Assembly: GCA_951799445.1 (NCBI GenBank)
Contig: OX637289.1
Span: 29,264,245-29,328,244, forward strand
DNA from: Pseudisothecium myosuroides
Taxonomy: Eukaryota > Streptophyta > Bryopsida > Hypnales > Lembophyllaceae
Direction: 5' to 3'
DNA length: 64,000 nucleotides
Shown: positions 49,651 to 60,129 of the stretch, in pieces
How positions within the stretch are numbered: position 1 is the stretch's first letter
Layout of the letters: the number at the start of each line of letters is the position of its first letter
Notes under the pieces: generated by a model
Databases searched by the model: none
What the model was told of the DNA's origin: nothing
The model's input: only the letters and a program-made list of their open reading frames with translations
Position numbers and translations under genes: made by a program

Positions 49651-52392
49651 GTGCATTTCTTTGGACGGTATTGCTCTTGCTGATGTTTGCAGCTGGTTAG
49701 TTTTCTTGTATAGTAGTAGCAGTAGGAGAGTAGTTATTTGGCATTTCCTGAGCTAGTCGGATAGCAGTTTTGATATTTTGCCTTCACCTGCTGTATGAAA
49801 TTGGCAGCTTGGAATGCAACGTTCGGGGCAGAAGACTAGCGGTACAAATTTTTTGATGTCCATGTCTAGTACTGTCGCCAATAGGAAAGACTCCTTCAGT
49901 TTTGTAATATTCCAAAAACTGTGTTATGAACACATTTGCGGCTTACTTGGTATTTGTATGCTAATTGTCATTTTGTGCAAGTGCCACTCCATGCTGTGTG
50001 TTTCTGTTGCCTTTCCTACTTGTGAAGTGTTTATGTGGAATTGGGAATAAGCTGTATACTGGTCCGTATTTTTGTGGGTGATTGAGTAGCGTTTCATGGA
50101 TTTGTGCTAATTCCATGTCTACCTGTAGACCTTGAATTCTTTATTTCTTCCATAAAACTGCAGGTTCTAGTCTCTGTTTGGTTGTAGTCTCAGTTTTTCG
50201 GTGGCCTTTTATTTAACCTGTTGTCTGTTATCCAACCTATTCTTTGTTATCCAACCTATTCTTTGTTATCCAACCTCTTATTTGAGTCTGTTATTCACGT
50301 TTTTCTGTTCTGTAGACTCTGAAAAAATCCTTGATATGTCATAGAACTTACAACTATGCTCTGAATAATTTGAAACACATGAAGTTAGTGTAATCACAAG
50401 TGAAGCACATTAAATACTGCAGCTAGTTTAAGAATGGTATTCCTTTTCCATTTGCATTTTAGGTACATAGGTTTCAAGCAATTTAGGATGGCTTGTTCCT
50501 TCCCAATTTCTTTTGGGCTCCACATAGTTCACGTATTTTACTATCACCATTTCTAGGGGGCCGGAAGGTAGAGTATGATTCATTTTCATCCCCATGTTTT
50601 GGAAGGGCTCAAGATACTTAACTTTGTTTCCCCTAAACCCATTTTCTAGGGGAATGAAGGTAGTTTACATTTCCTTCTCAACCTTAGGTTTTTTCCCATC
50701 CCCATTTTTTTTCCATCCTTTAATCCCCATTTTTCTTTTCATCCCCATTTTTTTTAATCCCCATTTTCTTTTCATCCCCATTTTTTTTAATCCCCATTTT
50801 CTTCCCATCCCCATTTTCTTTTCATCCCCATTTTTTTAATCCCCATTCTTTTCCAATCCCCATTTTCTTTTCATCCCCATTTTTTTTAATCCTCATTTTC
50901 TTCCCATCCCCATTTTCTTTTCATCCCCATTTTTTTGAATCCCCATTCTTTTCTCATTCCCATTTTCTTTTCATCCCCATTTTTTTTAATCCTCATTTTC
51001 TTCCCATCCCCATTTTCTTTTCATCCCCATTTTTTTGAATCCACATTCTTTTCTCATTCCTATTTTCTTTTCATCCCCATTTTTTCCCCATCTCCATTGT
51101 CTGTGTGCATGCGTGTATATGTGTGTGGTGGTGGTGGTGGAGGTGGTAGTGGTGGGGGCTGCGGATGATAGTGCATGATATTTTCCTAAACCCATCTTTG
51201 GGGGGCTAAAGGTATTTTTCCTTTTTTTCCTTTTTTTCCTTTTCCTTTTCTCCATGCCATTTCTTTTGGTCTTTAACCTTTGTATTTGCCTTTTTCAATT
51301 TACTTTTTTTTCTTATAATCAAGTAAGGGTATTGAAAATTGCCCCTCTTTACAAATTCAAAGTAATGGTATGGGGGGCTAAAATACCATGAATTCCAAAA
51401 TTAGGTAATAATAGGGACCATTTAATTGGTCCTTAAAATCTAAATACCCCCCCAACAAAAAACTCTAGCCGCACGTGGTATCCAAATGACAACGTGGAGT
51501 GACCCCCCTATGGAGGTGGATTGACCTACATTGGACCGCATTCTTGCATTTAGGTGGATAGAGTGTCGTGTATATTTGCATTCTTCATTTTTTGGGCTTG
51601 GGATTGTTGGAAGATTACTTAGTTACGGTTGAGGCTGTAATTTGGGGCGGATACAGTATATAGGGTCATCATAGGACACTTAGGACCTTTTTTTGACATT
51701 TTGACTCTCTAGAAATGTGCTTCTTAAGACTGCACGTTTTGTAAATGCAGGGAGTGATGTAATTTGAGGAATCTGTGTTTTTTAACACAATTCCTTGGCG
51801 CTTGATTTTGCCTTCTTTTGTGGCAGGTGTCTCACGAGTTTTTACATTTTCTGATAGTATTCTTGTGATGTTTTGTATCCAATTGTCCATGGACTGGTCT
51901 GTGTTTTGGCAGGATTTTTCTTTACAATGCTGGAGTTCTGGGAGTAGTTTGCTTTTCAAATGTTGTGCATTTGTCACTTTAGTTTGAGTTGCTCCTCTTC
52001 TGTTATCAAATTCTAGGTTTTGTAGAATCCCAACCTGAATCTGTATCAACGCAATTCTGAAATCCTGCCTCAAACTCTGTGAATTGTGTTTTTGTTTTCT
52101 CAAAGTCTGAATGAAAAATGGTACTCACCCATTTGATTATGCACCCCAACAAAATTGCTTGAACACTAAACCCATGCACTAAATTAAATTTTTATAAGTA
52201 AAATACGGTACTAAAAAATCTGCAGCACTTTCATTTAAATGGAACATAGGGTACTATTAAATAGGCAAATTTTCCTTTTTTTTAAATGATAGGGTCTCTT
52301 TAATACTCGACTTTTGAAATAATACCCCCCCCCTTTTATTATTGGATTATCTCAGGTGTACGCAAAAAAATATAGGGAGTGCCACCCCCGAG
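49651..52392 (+). other. 3' non-coding end of transposon copy B
   Basis: 2.7 kb after the small gene, without a recognisable frame. It contains a minisatellite (50690-51095), a (TGG)n tract (51123-51165) and C-runs near 52326. It ends in the right terminal repeat AGTGCCACCCCCGAG. Confidence 0.55.
50690..51095. repeat. Minisatellite CATCCCCATTTTCTTTT, many copies
   Basis: About twenty 17-20 bp units alternating CATCCCCATTTT and AATCCCCATTTT with higher-order repeats of four to five units. Strong strand bias (C/T on plus). Non-coding. Confidence 0.85.
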
Positions 52393-53862
52393 ACCCTCTC
52401 ATTGTTGTAGAGTCCATGTGACAAGATTGCAAAAGACTCACAGAGCCATCTCACTTTCGCGATCTTGTCGTATGCGGCATTTCCTCGATCAGTCACGAGT
52501 GCGGTATTGTCCACCAAGTGCAAGCAACGTAGAATTGCCTCGAAGCGCTTTCGCGGCATGGCTTCGGATATGAGCAGGCAGTGGTAGAATGGCCTTCTGT
52601 CCCAGTAACAGCGGACATGTGAAAACTCCTTGAGTCCCATGAGCACCAGTATTCCGAACCATGCTAGCAACTCCTCTGCGTCCAACGGGGTCCACTCAGG
52701 TCGGCCGTTGGTGACATTTGGATTCAGCTCAGATGATTGGGCAGCATACCTGCGTTCCACAAAAACACAAAAGTAGGGACAACGAAAGCCCAAATGAATA
52801 TCATCGTAATGGAATAGCAACCAGTTTCACTGACCACGGCTACCCTTGGGGACGCAGAGGAGTACAATCTTTCAAAACTGATTTGATAGGAAGATCATGT
52901 ACCTAGAAATGCACCAATCTGCATCAGTACAAGATGCATTGACCCTTGCTAACCGTTGAACAGTCATTGGTTACTACATCTTGTCCAATTGCAGTAGTAA
53001 TTAATCACAATGAAAAAGCAACATTGAGGAAGCACGGGAGAGTGTCATACCTGTTCGTTTCATCGACGACGCGCTCCACAATCTCAGGCGGCCAGTACCG
53101 CATGAAGTAGTCTCTGGGATGGTTGGCAACCGCTGAAGTTGGGCTTGGTTCTGGCCCCGAGAAATTGTTCGTGTCTTGGAGCAAGGTGATGGCTTGATCC
53201 TGCCATTGCTCGTCAGCGAAGACCTTCTCAAACGGCCAGTTGGTGACATCTTCGTCGACCGCATACAGGCCCAATTCCTTGAGCGGTTCTTCTGTGTAGA
53301 ACGGCGCACCATCGTTTGAGCTCGCCTCTCCAGGTCCTTTCTCGCAAATGAAGTCTTCGTACTGAGCTTCTCAGTCGGGATCATCCCCTAATTCTTCTTC
53401 AACCTCGCCAGACTGCCATGTTCCCGCAACGCCCTCCTCATTGCCATCGGTAGATGCAAATAGCATCCTCTGTGTGTCTTGGAAACTGGTAGCCGCATCC
53501 GTCATAGCGTCACTGACACGCACGGAGTGAGAGCCGATTGCACCACCGAAGTCCACTTGCAGCATTGGTGAACCGGTAACATGGTGAAAGAACCGGGCTA
53601 CTACGACACCGCTCAAGCCGTTCTGGTCGCCCACCAAGCCGGGATCCATGTCTAGAGCGGCGACCTGCACCCGCACTTGTAATTTGGTCGGAAAAGCCCG
53701 CTCATCAACAAATGTGTGATCACTGGGTGAGTGGACTGGGCATTGAAGCAGTTGAGTAGGGGGAGTCGCTCCTAGAGTGAAGATGTGCACTGGAGTCCCC
53801 TGGTTCGACGGCCCGATGGTGTCCTCCACGGGAGACTGGTCCGCTATGAACGACGGCGTCTA
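52393..53862 (-). pseudogene. piggyBac transposase, N-terminal part
   Basis: Upstream portion of the transposase split by the level-3 insertion. Exon 52749-52393 (acceptor CAG before 52749) encodes EWTPLDAEELLAWFGILVL ... FYHCLLISEAMPRKRFEAIL ... AYDKIAKVRWL, the conserved N-terminal domain of DDE_Tnp_1_7. It is joined in frame across an intron 53050-52750 to an upstream exon ending DYFMRYWPPEIVERVVDETN. That exon continues upstream through an acidic region, but a TGA stop at 53371-53373 (between GDDPD and EAQYEDF) and a TAG near 53862 interrupt it. The acidic, poorly conserved N-terminus followed by P.DYF...ETNRY is standard for piggyBac. The gene is therefore non-functional even without the insertion. 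Confidence 0.85.
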
Positions 53863-55585
53863 CACTTCCGTGAACGCAGGAGTAATTGCCGTGATGTCCT
53901 CATGTTCTTCTGCATGAATGACCCCCTCCTCAGTGTTAGGCACCCTCGTCGGCCTTGGTCGTAGAGAAATGGGACTCCTCTGCCTCAATAGAATCTCTGG
54001 TGTCTCCCACCCTAGAGACGGTCTAGAAGCAACCTCCGCCCTCGCAACTCCCTTGCCGCGTCCGGCGCGCAGACCTCCCTCACGAAGTCATTGTGAGCTG
54101 CGTCGCACTCGAGCCTTCTTCCCGTGCTTCGGTCCGTCATCGCCTTCGGGATCCTCCAGGCGCCTTTTCACGCCCCCTTGCCCTCTTCGGCCGCGGCTCG
54201 GATTCCCTCGGAGCGCTTCTTTCAGCTGACGGCAATTGACAACTACATTCGGTGGATTGCGGGACATCAGCGACGTTTGTGGCATGGTCCCCAGGTGCAA
54301 CACAAATAACCCCGAAGCTCTCCCGTTGACGGGGCTCGTGCGCTCCCAGGTGTAGCATGGGCTCCGAGGACTGCGCGGTGGCATCATCAGCGCCTCCTGG
54401 CTGCCAAAGGGGGGGTCCGCTCCCATTGCTGCGACGAGCTGGCGAGGAATGTGCATCTGCGGGTGACTCGCTTGATCCCCCGATGGTGGTGGTGAAGGGG
54501 ACCGCTGCGGCGTCATGGGTGCTGCTCCTGCAATCGGGGCCCGCACCACTTGTGGAAGCACGTCCTCCATCAATGATTCGCTCTCCATCGTGTCCAGGTT
54601 TGATTGCCTCCCAAGCGCCCGATTCCTTGCAGCCGACCTCAGCCGTGCCATCTTGCGCAGGTGAAGGCTCCGGAAATAGCCAATCTCGTATGATGGAATT
54701 GACGTCGCTGCCAAAACCCTGAGGATCGTTTTCTTTGCGCCTCGTTGTCCACTTCAGAATGTGCTGAATGTGTCTTCGGAACAGGAAACGCAGCCACAAG
54801 TGATCCGGAGTCCCAGGCTTTCTGTAAGTGCGAGGGGGCAAGGGGATGCTACGCATCCACAGCATGTCCAAGAGTGCCACTATACGTTGAGTTTGCCTAC
54901 AACTTGCACCCCGCAAATTGGCCTAAGTGCGTAAAACGTCGGCCTCTCCCTCTAAATGGGCTAGCGCCTCAGGCACAACCATGGTTGCGATCACCTCAGT
55001 ACGCACCACTCTCTCCCTCCCCAACGAACTAGCAACAAACCACCAAGCACTACCTGCAATGAGCAATGGCGCCATTCTCCAACAGGTAGTGCGCATTCCA
55101 CTAAGCTGAATCATCGTTCCTAAATCCCTAATCCGTGTCGCAACGTCCAAATCGGTACAAGCTCAACTCGCCATGATAGGATTTGCACTGTGCAGCCTCC
55201 CGCTGTTGCATTGTTTTTTGAAAATTGCTTCCCGCAAACGGTCCCTCCTTTCAGCAGAACGCCTTCGCGCCGCTTCCTGCCTCCAGCTCATTGCTCCCGC
55301 ATCGTCTTCCCACCCGCCATAGCCACGTCTGCAGACCTAAACCCGGACAAGGAGCGGGTGTCGTCACATACGTAGTTGCCGCCGTAACGTAGGGCATTTT
55401 GCGTATTCCCTTGTCTGACCAGCGCATCAGTGCGTATTTTCAGGAATGAATCACACCACTCGACGCGCGTTTTCAGCGACTTCAAGTTCTCTGTCGCTAC
55501 GAAGCCCTAATACGGTGTCTATGCGGCCGGAATACATGAAAAACTGTCAGATACGGCCAGAAAGGGCCTTCGGGCCGTTCAAGGG
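53863..55585 (-). other. 5' region of the piggyBac element
   Basis: GC-rich. A minus-strand frame at 54088-54714 (with MESESLMEDVLPQVV and many Pro, Ser, Arg) could be a further N-terminal segment, but an overlapping frame is equally long and neither is recognisable. The stretch 54920-55585 is non-coding and ends with the right TIR. Confidence 0.4.
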
Positions 55586-55711
55586 TTAATTTTAGGATTA
55601 GACATACAAATCATCAAATATTGTAGTGAAAGATGTTGGCAAAGAATCCAATGAGTAATACACTAATGCCTGGAAAATATTTGCAATCAATAACTTACTT
55701 TGGGTTTCAAA

Positions 55712-56312
55712 GTGAAAGATTACTCTATATATACACATGGGGTGGTAGGAGGTAGAGCAATCCATGTGGGATAAATAAATTAGAATTTGTAGGTTCTCAT
55801 GCACTCATAGCTAAGTCAAAAACAAAGAATTATGTTAAAAGTAAAATTTCAGACCTCGTTTAGGCATAGTAAAATATCTTTTCTCTAAAAACTTTGAACT
55901 AAAAAAAGTTGTTAAATGAAGATAAGTTTCACCTCCAAAAATCCTTTTGGGATTTTGAATCTCCAATCAAAAGTTATGAATAAAATTCGGAGAGGGGTTG
56001 GAATGGATTTTAAAATGACTTTGTAGAAAATGTCCATTAAAAATCCTCTCCAAAATTTATTCATAACTTTTGATTGGAGATTCAAAATCCCAAACGGATT
56101 TTTGGAGGTGAAACTTATCTTCATTTAACAACTTTTTTTAGTTCAAAGTTTTTAGAGAAAAGTTATTTTACTATGCTTAAACGAGGTTTGAAATTCTACT
56201 TTTAACACAATTCTTTGTTTTTGACTTAACTATGAGTGCATGAGAACCTACAAATTCTATTTTATTTATCCCACATGGATTGCTCTACCTCCTACCACTC
56301 CATGTGCATATA
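55712..56312. repeat. Inverted repeat of about 300-bp arms in the level-1 element
   Basis: The left arm runs from about 55712 (ACACATGGGGTGGTAGGAGG) to about 56010. The right arm mirrors it to about 56312 (CCTCCTACCACTCCATGTG). The centre lies near 56012, with a short unmatched spacer. Arms differ at scattered positions. No frame; it may be a separate foldback MITE inside the level-1 element, but no TSD was found. Confidence 0.8.
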
Positions 56313-56780
56313 AAGAGTTGTCTTCTCACTTTTAAAGCACAATGTATAAATGGGTTCCAATTCAAAGTGAGGTAATTCTACAATAACATAGGAATCTATA
56401 CTCTCAATGAATCCATTAGCATTTTGTTTAAAGTTCCTATTGTTTTGTATTCAGTTTCACTTGGAAATTTTTTATTTTCCAGTACTTCAGTGTACAGTCG
56501 CGGCGCGGGCTCGAAGTTCAGTTCTCACAAATATTGACAACTGTCCGCACGAAATCAGTAGTTACTGATATGGTGTGGTATATTCCACACCATTTCGTTC
56601 GGGGGAGGGCAGAGCCAGTGACTGCTACTGAATGTTATGCATGGCGCAAATCGGTCTGGTGCAAACAACTAGAAGCTCACACGTAGCCCGCTCGATGCGC
56701 ATGAAGGTGGGGTCGTTCGGTTAGGAGTGGCAGCAGAGTGAGCGGCGGTGGGGACCTGCCACCCACCCCTCGGCCTTCAC

Positions 56781-56828
56781 CGCGCCAGGGCCCGCTCAAT
56801 CTGCTCTGGCGCGTCAGATTGAGCGGGC
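56781..56828. repeat. Competing hairpins next to the right TIR of the level-1 element
   Basis: GCCCGCTCAATCTG (56790-56803) pairs perfectly with 56815-56828. CGCGCCAG (56781-56788) also pairs with CTGGCGCG (56806-56813). The two stems overlap and cannot both form. They lie immediately before the terminal repeat. Confidence 0.75.
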
Positions 56829-56847
56829 ACTGGTGGGAATGCTCTGA

Positions 56848-57298
56848 GTACCTGGATGACGAAGTAAGGGTGCGCATTGCGCCAGATATATGGCTCCTGT
56901 GAAATTTCTGGTCTGTGCCTGCGGCTTGGAAACGAGCTGGAAAGCTGCATGTGTGGGCTTTTGGGGTGTTGCGTGGTGTGGTCAGGTCGTGGTGGTTGAG
57001 AGGATGTATAGTAGAACCGACAGGCAGCGTTTTAGCGATGGAGGTTGCCTTTGTGGGATTTCGTGCAGACGATGTGAGTGGCATGTCAGGGTTGGGATGG
57101 ATCAGCGGTTGTAGTTTCAGTGGCCGGCGATAGAAATAGTTTGGCCGACTGATACAGTTCTTGGTGGTGAGTGCATTCTTCACCTTTTTATTTTATTTCC
57201 AAGACTTGACAACAACACAATATTTTGCCTGGATATTGTTCCGTGATAAACTTCCTGCCGCACTGAATAATGGTATTGAAATAATGGTACGAAAACGA
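56848..57298 (+). repeat. Right half of a second copy of the GRAS 3'UTR
   Basis: Matches about 5255-5810, from TACCTGG to CTGCCGCACTGAATAATGG. Highly similar, with one 110-bp unit fewer. It begins directly after the TGA TSD of the level-1 element. The GRAS coding region is not duplicated with it. Confidence 0.88.
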
Positions 57299-57656
57299 AT
57301 TCAGTTTCAATTCTAATCCAATTTCAATTAAGTTATTGTTTCGTACAGCAGAAGAAGCTCCCGTAACACAAAGGATGACTCCGGTACAGATGAGGGCAGG
57401 GCATATGAATATCATAAATGATCAAGATTGTGCACACTACAACTGTGCACTTTGCTTCAGTCCAAGTAAATTATGTACTTTGAAAACATATATATTTTGA
57501 AACATTTGCATCAGTAAAACACAATCCAGGTAATGTTTCCTAAAGCAACCAACAATGCGTAGAGATTCAACGGACATTGAAACTCTTTCCACAATATCTT
57601 CACCCTTTGAGCTGTAGATGTTGGCATGATCTAATTTGGAGGAATTCGCAAGTAAA
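57299..57656 (-). other. 3' flank of the HMG-CoA lyase gene
   Basis: Non-coding sequence between the duplicated GRAS 3'UTR and the lyase stop codon. It probably holds the lyase 3'UTR on the minus strand. Confidence 0.5.
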
Positions 57657-60129
57657 CTAAAGTTTGGACATCCCCTGGGTGCTCCGCAAAGGCTTTCCGA
57701 CTTTAGACCCTGAAATGCGGCCGATATAATCACAAATAAAATTTCCAGCTTCTTCTACTTGAGCAATATCAACACCGGTCTTGATTCCAAGACCTTCTAA
57801 TAAGTAGAGTACTTCCTCAGTGGCAACATTGCCTGTTGCGCCTTTGGCATAAGGGCAGCCACCTAAGCCTGCTACTGAGGAATCCACCACATTAATGCCC
57901 ATCTGCATTATTGCCAAGATCCACGTCATGAGAGAAGTCCCAAGGCCAAATACGAAACATACAATTTTCAAAACTAGGTTTTACGTGCACCACAAGCACG
58001 ATGATTATATACTGTTTCAAATATTTGTAAGAAGGATGGAAAAGAGGGAAATGCATGCCAACTAGCAATATGAAGGAAATATTTTCAAAATTCTTGCTAC
58101 TCTTGCTGCAGCTTACAGTTAAATTTGACAAAAAGTAAAATAACAGTTCCATTCAAATCAAGGTTCAGACTAAACTGAGAAGAAACTTCGATTTCCATAT
58201 TGCAGGAAACGTGCTATTTCATACGGGGTGAAGGTTCGTACCTGAAGAGCAACAACTATGTTGACAAGAGCTTGTCCATAAGTGTTGTGCAGATGCACTG
58301 CCAAATTAGACGCAGGAACTTCTTGCAACACTGCCTCAAGCATCCGCCTCACCGTTCCTGGGTCAGAGAATCTAAGATTAGCGCCAAGAAAAACGTAAAA
58401 ACATTAAGCATGTTCGAAGAACTCTACACAAACTGAATCGAAAGAAAAGCTTACCAGGATTGCCGATCCCAATTGTGTCACCGAGTGAGATTTCATAGCA
58501 GCCCAGACGGTAAAGCTCGCTAGCCACATAAGCTACTTTATCAGGAGAAATAGGACCTTCGATAGGGCACCCCACAACACAAGAAACGTAGCTGCAAAAG
58601 CCAACATGATACCAATCCAATCAATAATACTAAAATTCAAGATACTCCTTAAATAAAGACCATTCAAAGCGAAGTGATCTGCAATTTAAATGCCATACCC
58701 TCGCACAGGAATATTTTGCTCCTTGGCAGCATCGCACACTTCTCGAAAACGATTAATGCTTTCCTCAATGGTACAGTTGGTGTTGGCTTTTGCAAACGAC
58801 TCCGAAGCGGCAGCAAAAATAGCTACCTCTTTAGCCCCCGCGTCTATTGCTGCCTTAAAACCCTGCCTTACAAACATACGAGCAGATCACTACCTGATGT
58901 CAAGCACCTAGTAACAATAGCAACATTGCAAGCTAACAACAAGGCGCTCAATAAACTCGTGAATCAAACAACTGATACACTTACAAACTTTCGAGCTTGA
59001 TTGGCAATAGTGAACGAATGTGCTCACAGCAGCTCACATAATTATTACCTTCAAGTTTGGTACCAAAACAGGTAATCGACTTGGTTCCAAGTTTCGAACA
59101 GCAGTCATTACATCCTTTGCATCTGCAAGCTACCATAACAATCAGCTTTCATGTCAGTAGTCTAGACATCAAATCTAAAATTATGCTCAGAGACAGTTCT
59201 GACAACCCGGGGGCTATGAGAATCCAAGAACGATATAGAGCGTCGATCTTTTTTCTTCCTAATTCCACTCACAATGTCATAAAGATGTGTTGCAGGAAAA
59301 GAGCAACTTTCACACACCTGAGGGACCCACTTGGGTGATACAAAGCTTGTGGCTTCGACAACAGGTAGCCCCGCGGCAACAAGCCGATGGATGAGCTGAA
59401 CCTTCACAGAAGTAGGAACAATTTCCTTTTCATTCTGCAAGCCGTCCCGAGGACCCACTTCCACTATTTTCACATAGCTAGGAAGACCTGGCACCTGCAG
59501 CACAGAAAGATTATAATACAGGAAAGACAAAAACAACATAGAATCCTGAGACAGAACATAGTTAGACACCAGAACAAGCTAATCCTAACCTTCCTAAGGT
59601 ACCACATCTAATTGCAATATCTACCTAAATGCGACACTCCAAAATCTGGCACAATGAGTTCTTGATGAGAATGTACACCATCTCCCAATCAGAACTCATG
59701 TCAGTTTTATATCATCTACCAATAAAACTTCAAACCCTCATAGCTTTTGCAGGTGTCCAAATAATGCATTCTCTGGTGCATTGGAATCCTCTTTGATTTG
59801 CTAGCAATAATATTTTATAAAAAGTGGCAATTCTATAGTAGGAAACTATACCGAAAACCTAAGGTGTCGTGGTTAGGTGTGCTTACCTTAGTTGACGACG
59901 GTGCGCTCATGTTTGCCTTGTAACCTCTAATAGAAGAGGTTGAAAATCGACGAGAATCACTGGATGATGATAGTATGGAGACATCCGCTTCAAGCCGAGT
60001 TCCCTTAGCACCCGAAGAATTGGACGCAACTCCCAATCCTCTCGAGCTAAGATTTGTTCGTCGAGTCACTCCACTGGTCATTCTCCAGTAAGTAACTGTT
60101 TGCAAAAGCCACCTAGCCCTTGATCCCAT
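57657..60129 (-). CDS. Hydroxymethylglutaryl-CoA lyase, mitochondrial
   Basis: Cleaves HMG-CoA to acetoacetate and acetyl-CoA in leucine breakdown, in mitochondria. Seven exons, all with GT/AG introns and consistent phase: 59887-60129, 59318-59494, 59049-59129, 58699-58862, 58455-58591, 58242-58357, 57657-57902. They give 387 residues. Exon 1 (81 residues, from [12 protein letters not shown]) is rich in Arg and Ser, as expected of a mitochondrial presequence. The TIM-barrel follows: [12 protein letters not shown] (catalytic Arg and Asp), [41 protein letters not shown] (metal-binding His pair), and the active-site signature [20 protein letters not shown] with the catalytic Cys. The C-terminus is GMSKL. 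Start ATG 60129 is the first in frame with the targeting sequence. The length is close to that of other plant lyases. No defects are seen. Confidence 0.94.

Larger units (their letters stand above)
16131..52392 (+). mobile_element. Level 3: 36-kb composite of a two-gene transposon family (hAT- or P-like)
   Basis: An 8-bp TSD, ACCCTCTC, lies at 16123-16130 and 52393-52400. The left end reads CTCAGGGCCGGCACT and the right end, reverse-complemented, CTCGGGGGTGGCACT, identical at 12 of 15 positions. Removing the element and one TSD restores the piggyBac frame exactly (LYNNERV joined to LTVDEIM), so the boundaries are secure. Inside are two tandem diverged copies of one transposon: copy A from 16131 and copy B with its own left end at 23167. 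Later insertions add 4.9 kb and 14.4 kb. An 8-bp TSD with CAGGG-type ends fits hAT; the encoded protein also has P-like features, so the superfamily is left open. Confidence 0.88.
23167..52392 (+). mobile_element. Copy B of the two-gene transposon (contains two later insertions)
   Basis: The left end is a C-rich/G-run TIR (CAC, nine G, CACT), followed by TTTTTAGCAACAACGTGCGA, which matches the copy-A subterminal sequence TTTAGAAACGACGTGTGA. The right end is the composite's right end at 52392. Subtracting the LTR (4.9 kb) and the palindromic element (14.4 kb) leaves about 9.9 kb. Gene order is as in copy A: leader, large gene 23950-33374, small gene 34726-49650. The 8 bp before 23167 (GAGGTGGA) do not recur after 52392, so B does not have its own intact TSD pair. 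Confidence 0.75.
13685..55585 (-). mobile_element. Level 2: piggyBac element, interrupted
   Basis: TTAA lies at 13681-13684 and at 55586-55589. Inside are inverted ends: left CCTTTGAACGGCCC, right (reverse complement) CCCTTGAACGGCCC. TTAA targeting and these ends are diagnostic of piggyBac. With the 36-kb level-3 insertion and one TSD removed, it is about 5.6 kb, with a minus-strand piggyBac transposase gene inside. The stretch 13685-14803 is the non-coding 3' end of the element; 54920-55585 is the 5' end. Confidence 0.9.
13327..56844. mobile_element. Level 1: outermost insertion, PIF/Harbinger-like non-autonomous element carrying all others
   Basis: The left end is GAGCATTCCCACCA (13327-13340) and the right end is its exact reverse complement (56831-56844). 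TGA precedes the left end (13324-13326) and follows the right end (56845-56847); the uninterrupted GRAS 3'UTR reads TGTGAGTACC there, so TGA is a 3-bp TSD. A 3-bp TSD and a GAGCATTC-type TIR fit PIF/Harbinger, although that superfamily usually prefers TAA or TTA. Without the nested elements it is only about 1.6 kb (13327-13680 plus 55590-56844). That remainder contains no transposase and includes the inverted repeat at 55712-56312, so it is non-autonomous. Confidence 0.75.

Noticed and set aside
52326..52392. C-run and A/T stretch as a possible poly(A) tail of a retroposon
   Set aside because: It lies at the right end of the composite and its last 15 bases pair with the left end, so it is a terminal repeat.
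56560..56660. 16-bp reverse-complement match between about 13545 and 56635 (TAACATTCAGTAGC)
   Set aside because: Taken first as a long TIR, but the sequence between it and the 14-bp ends does not match. Kept only as a possible subterminal motif of the level-1 element.
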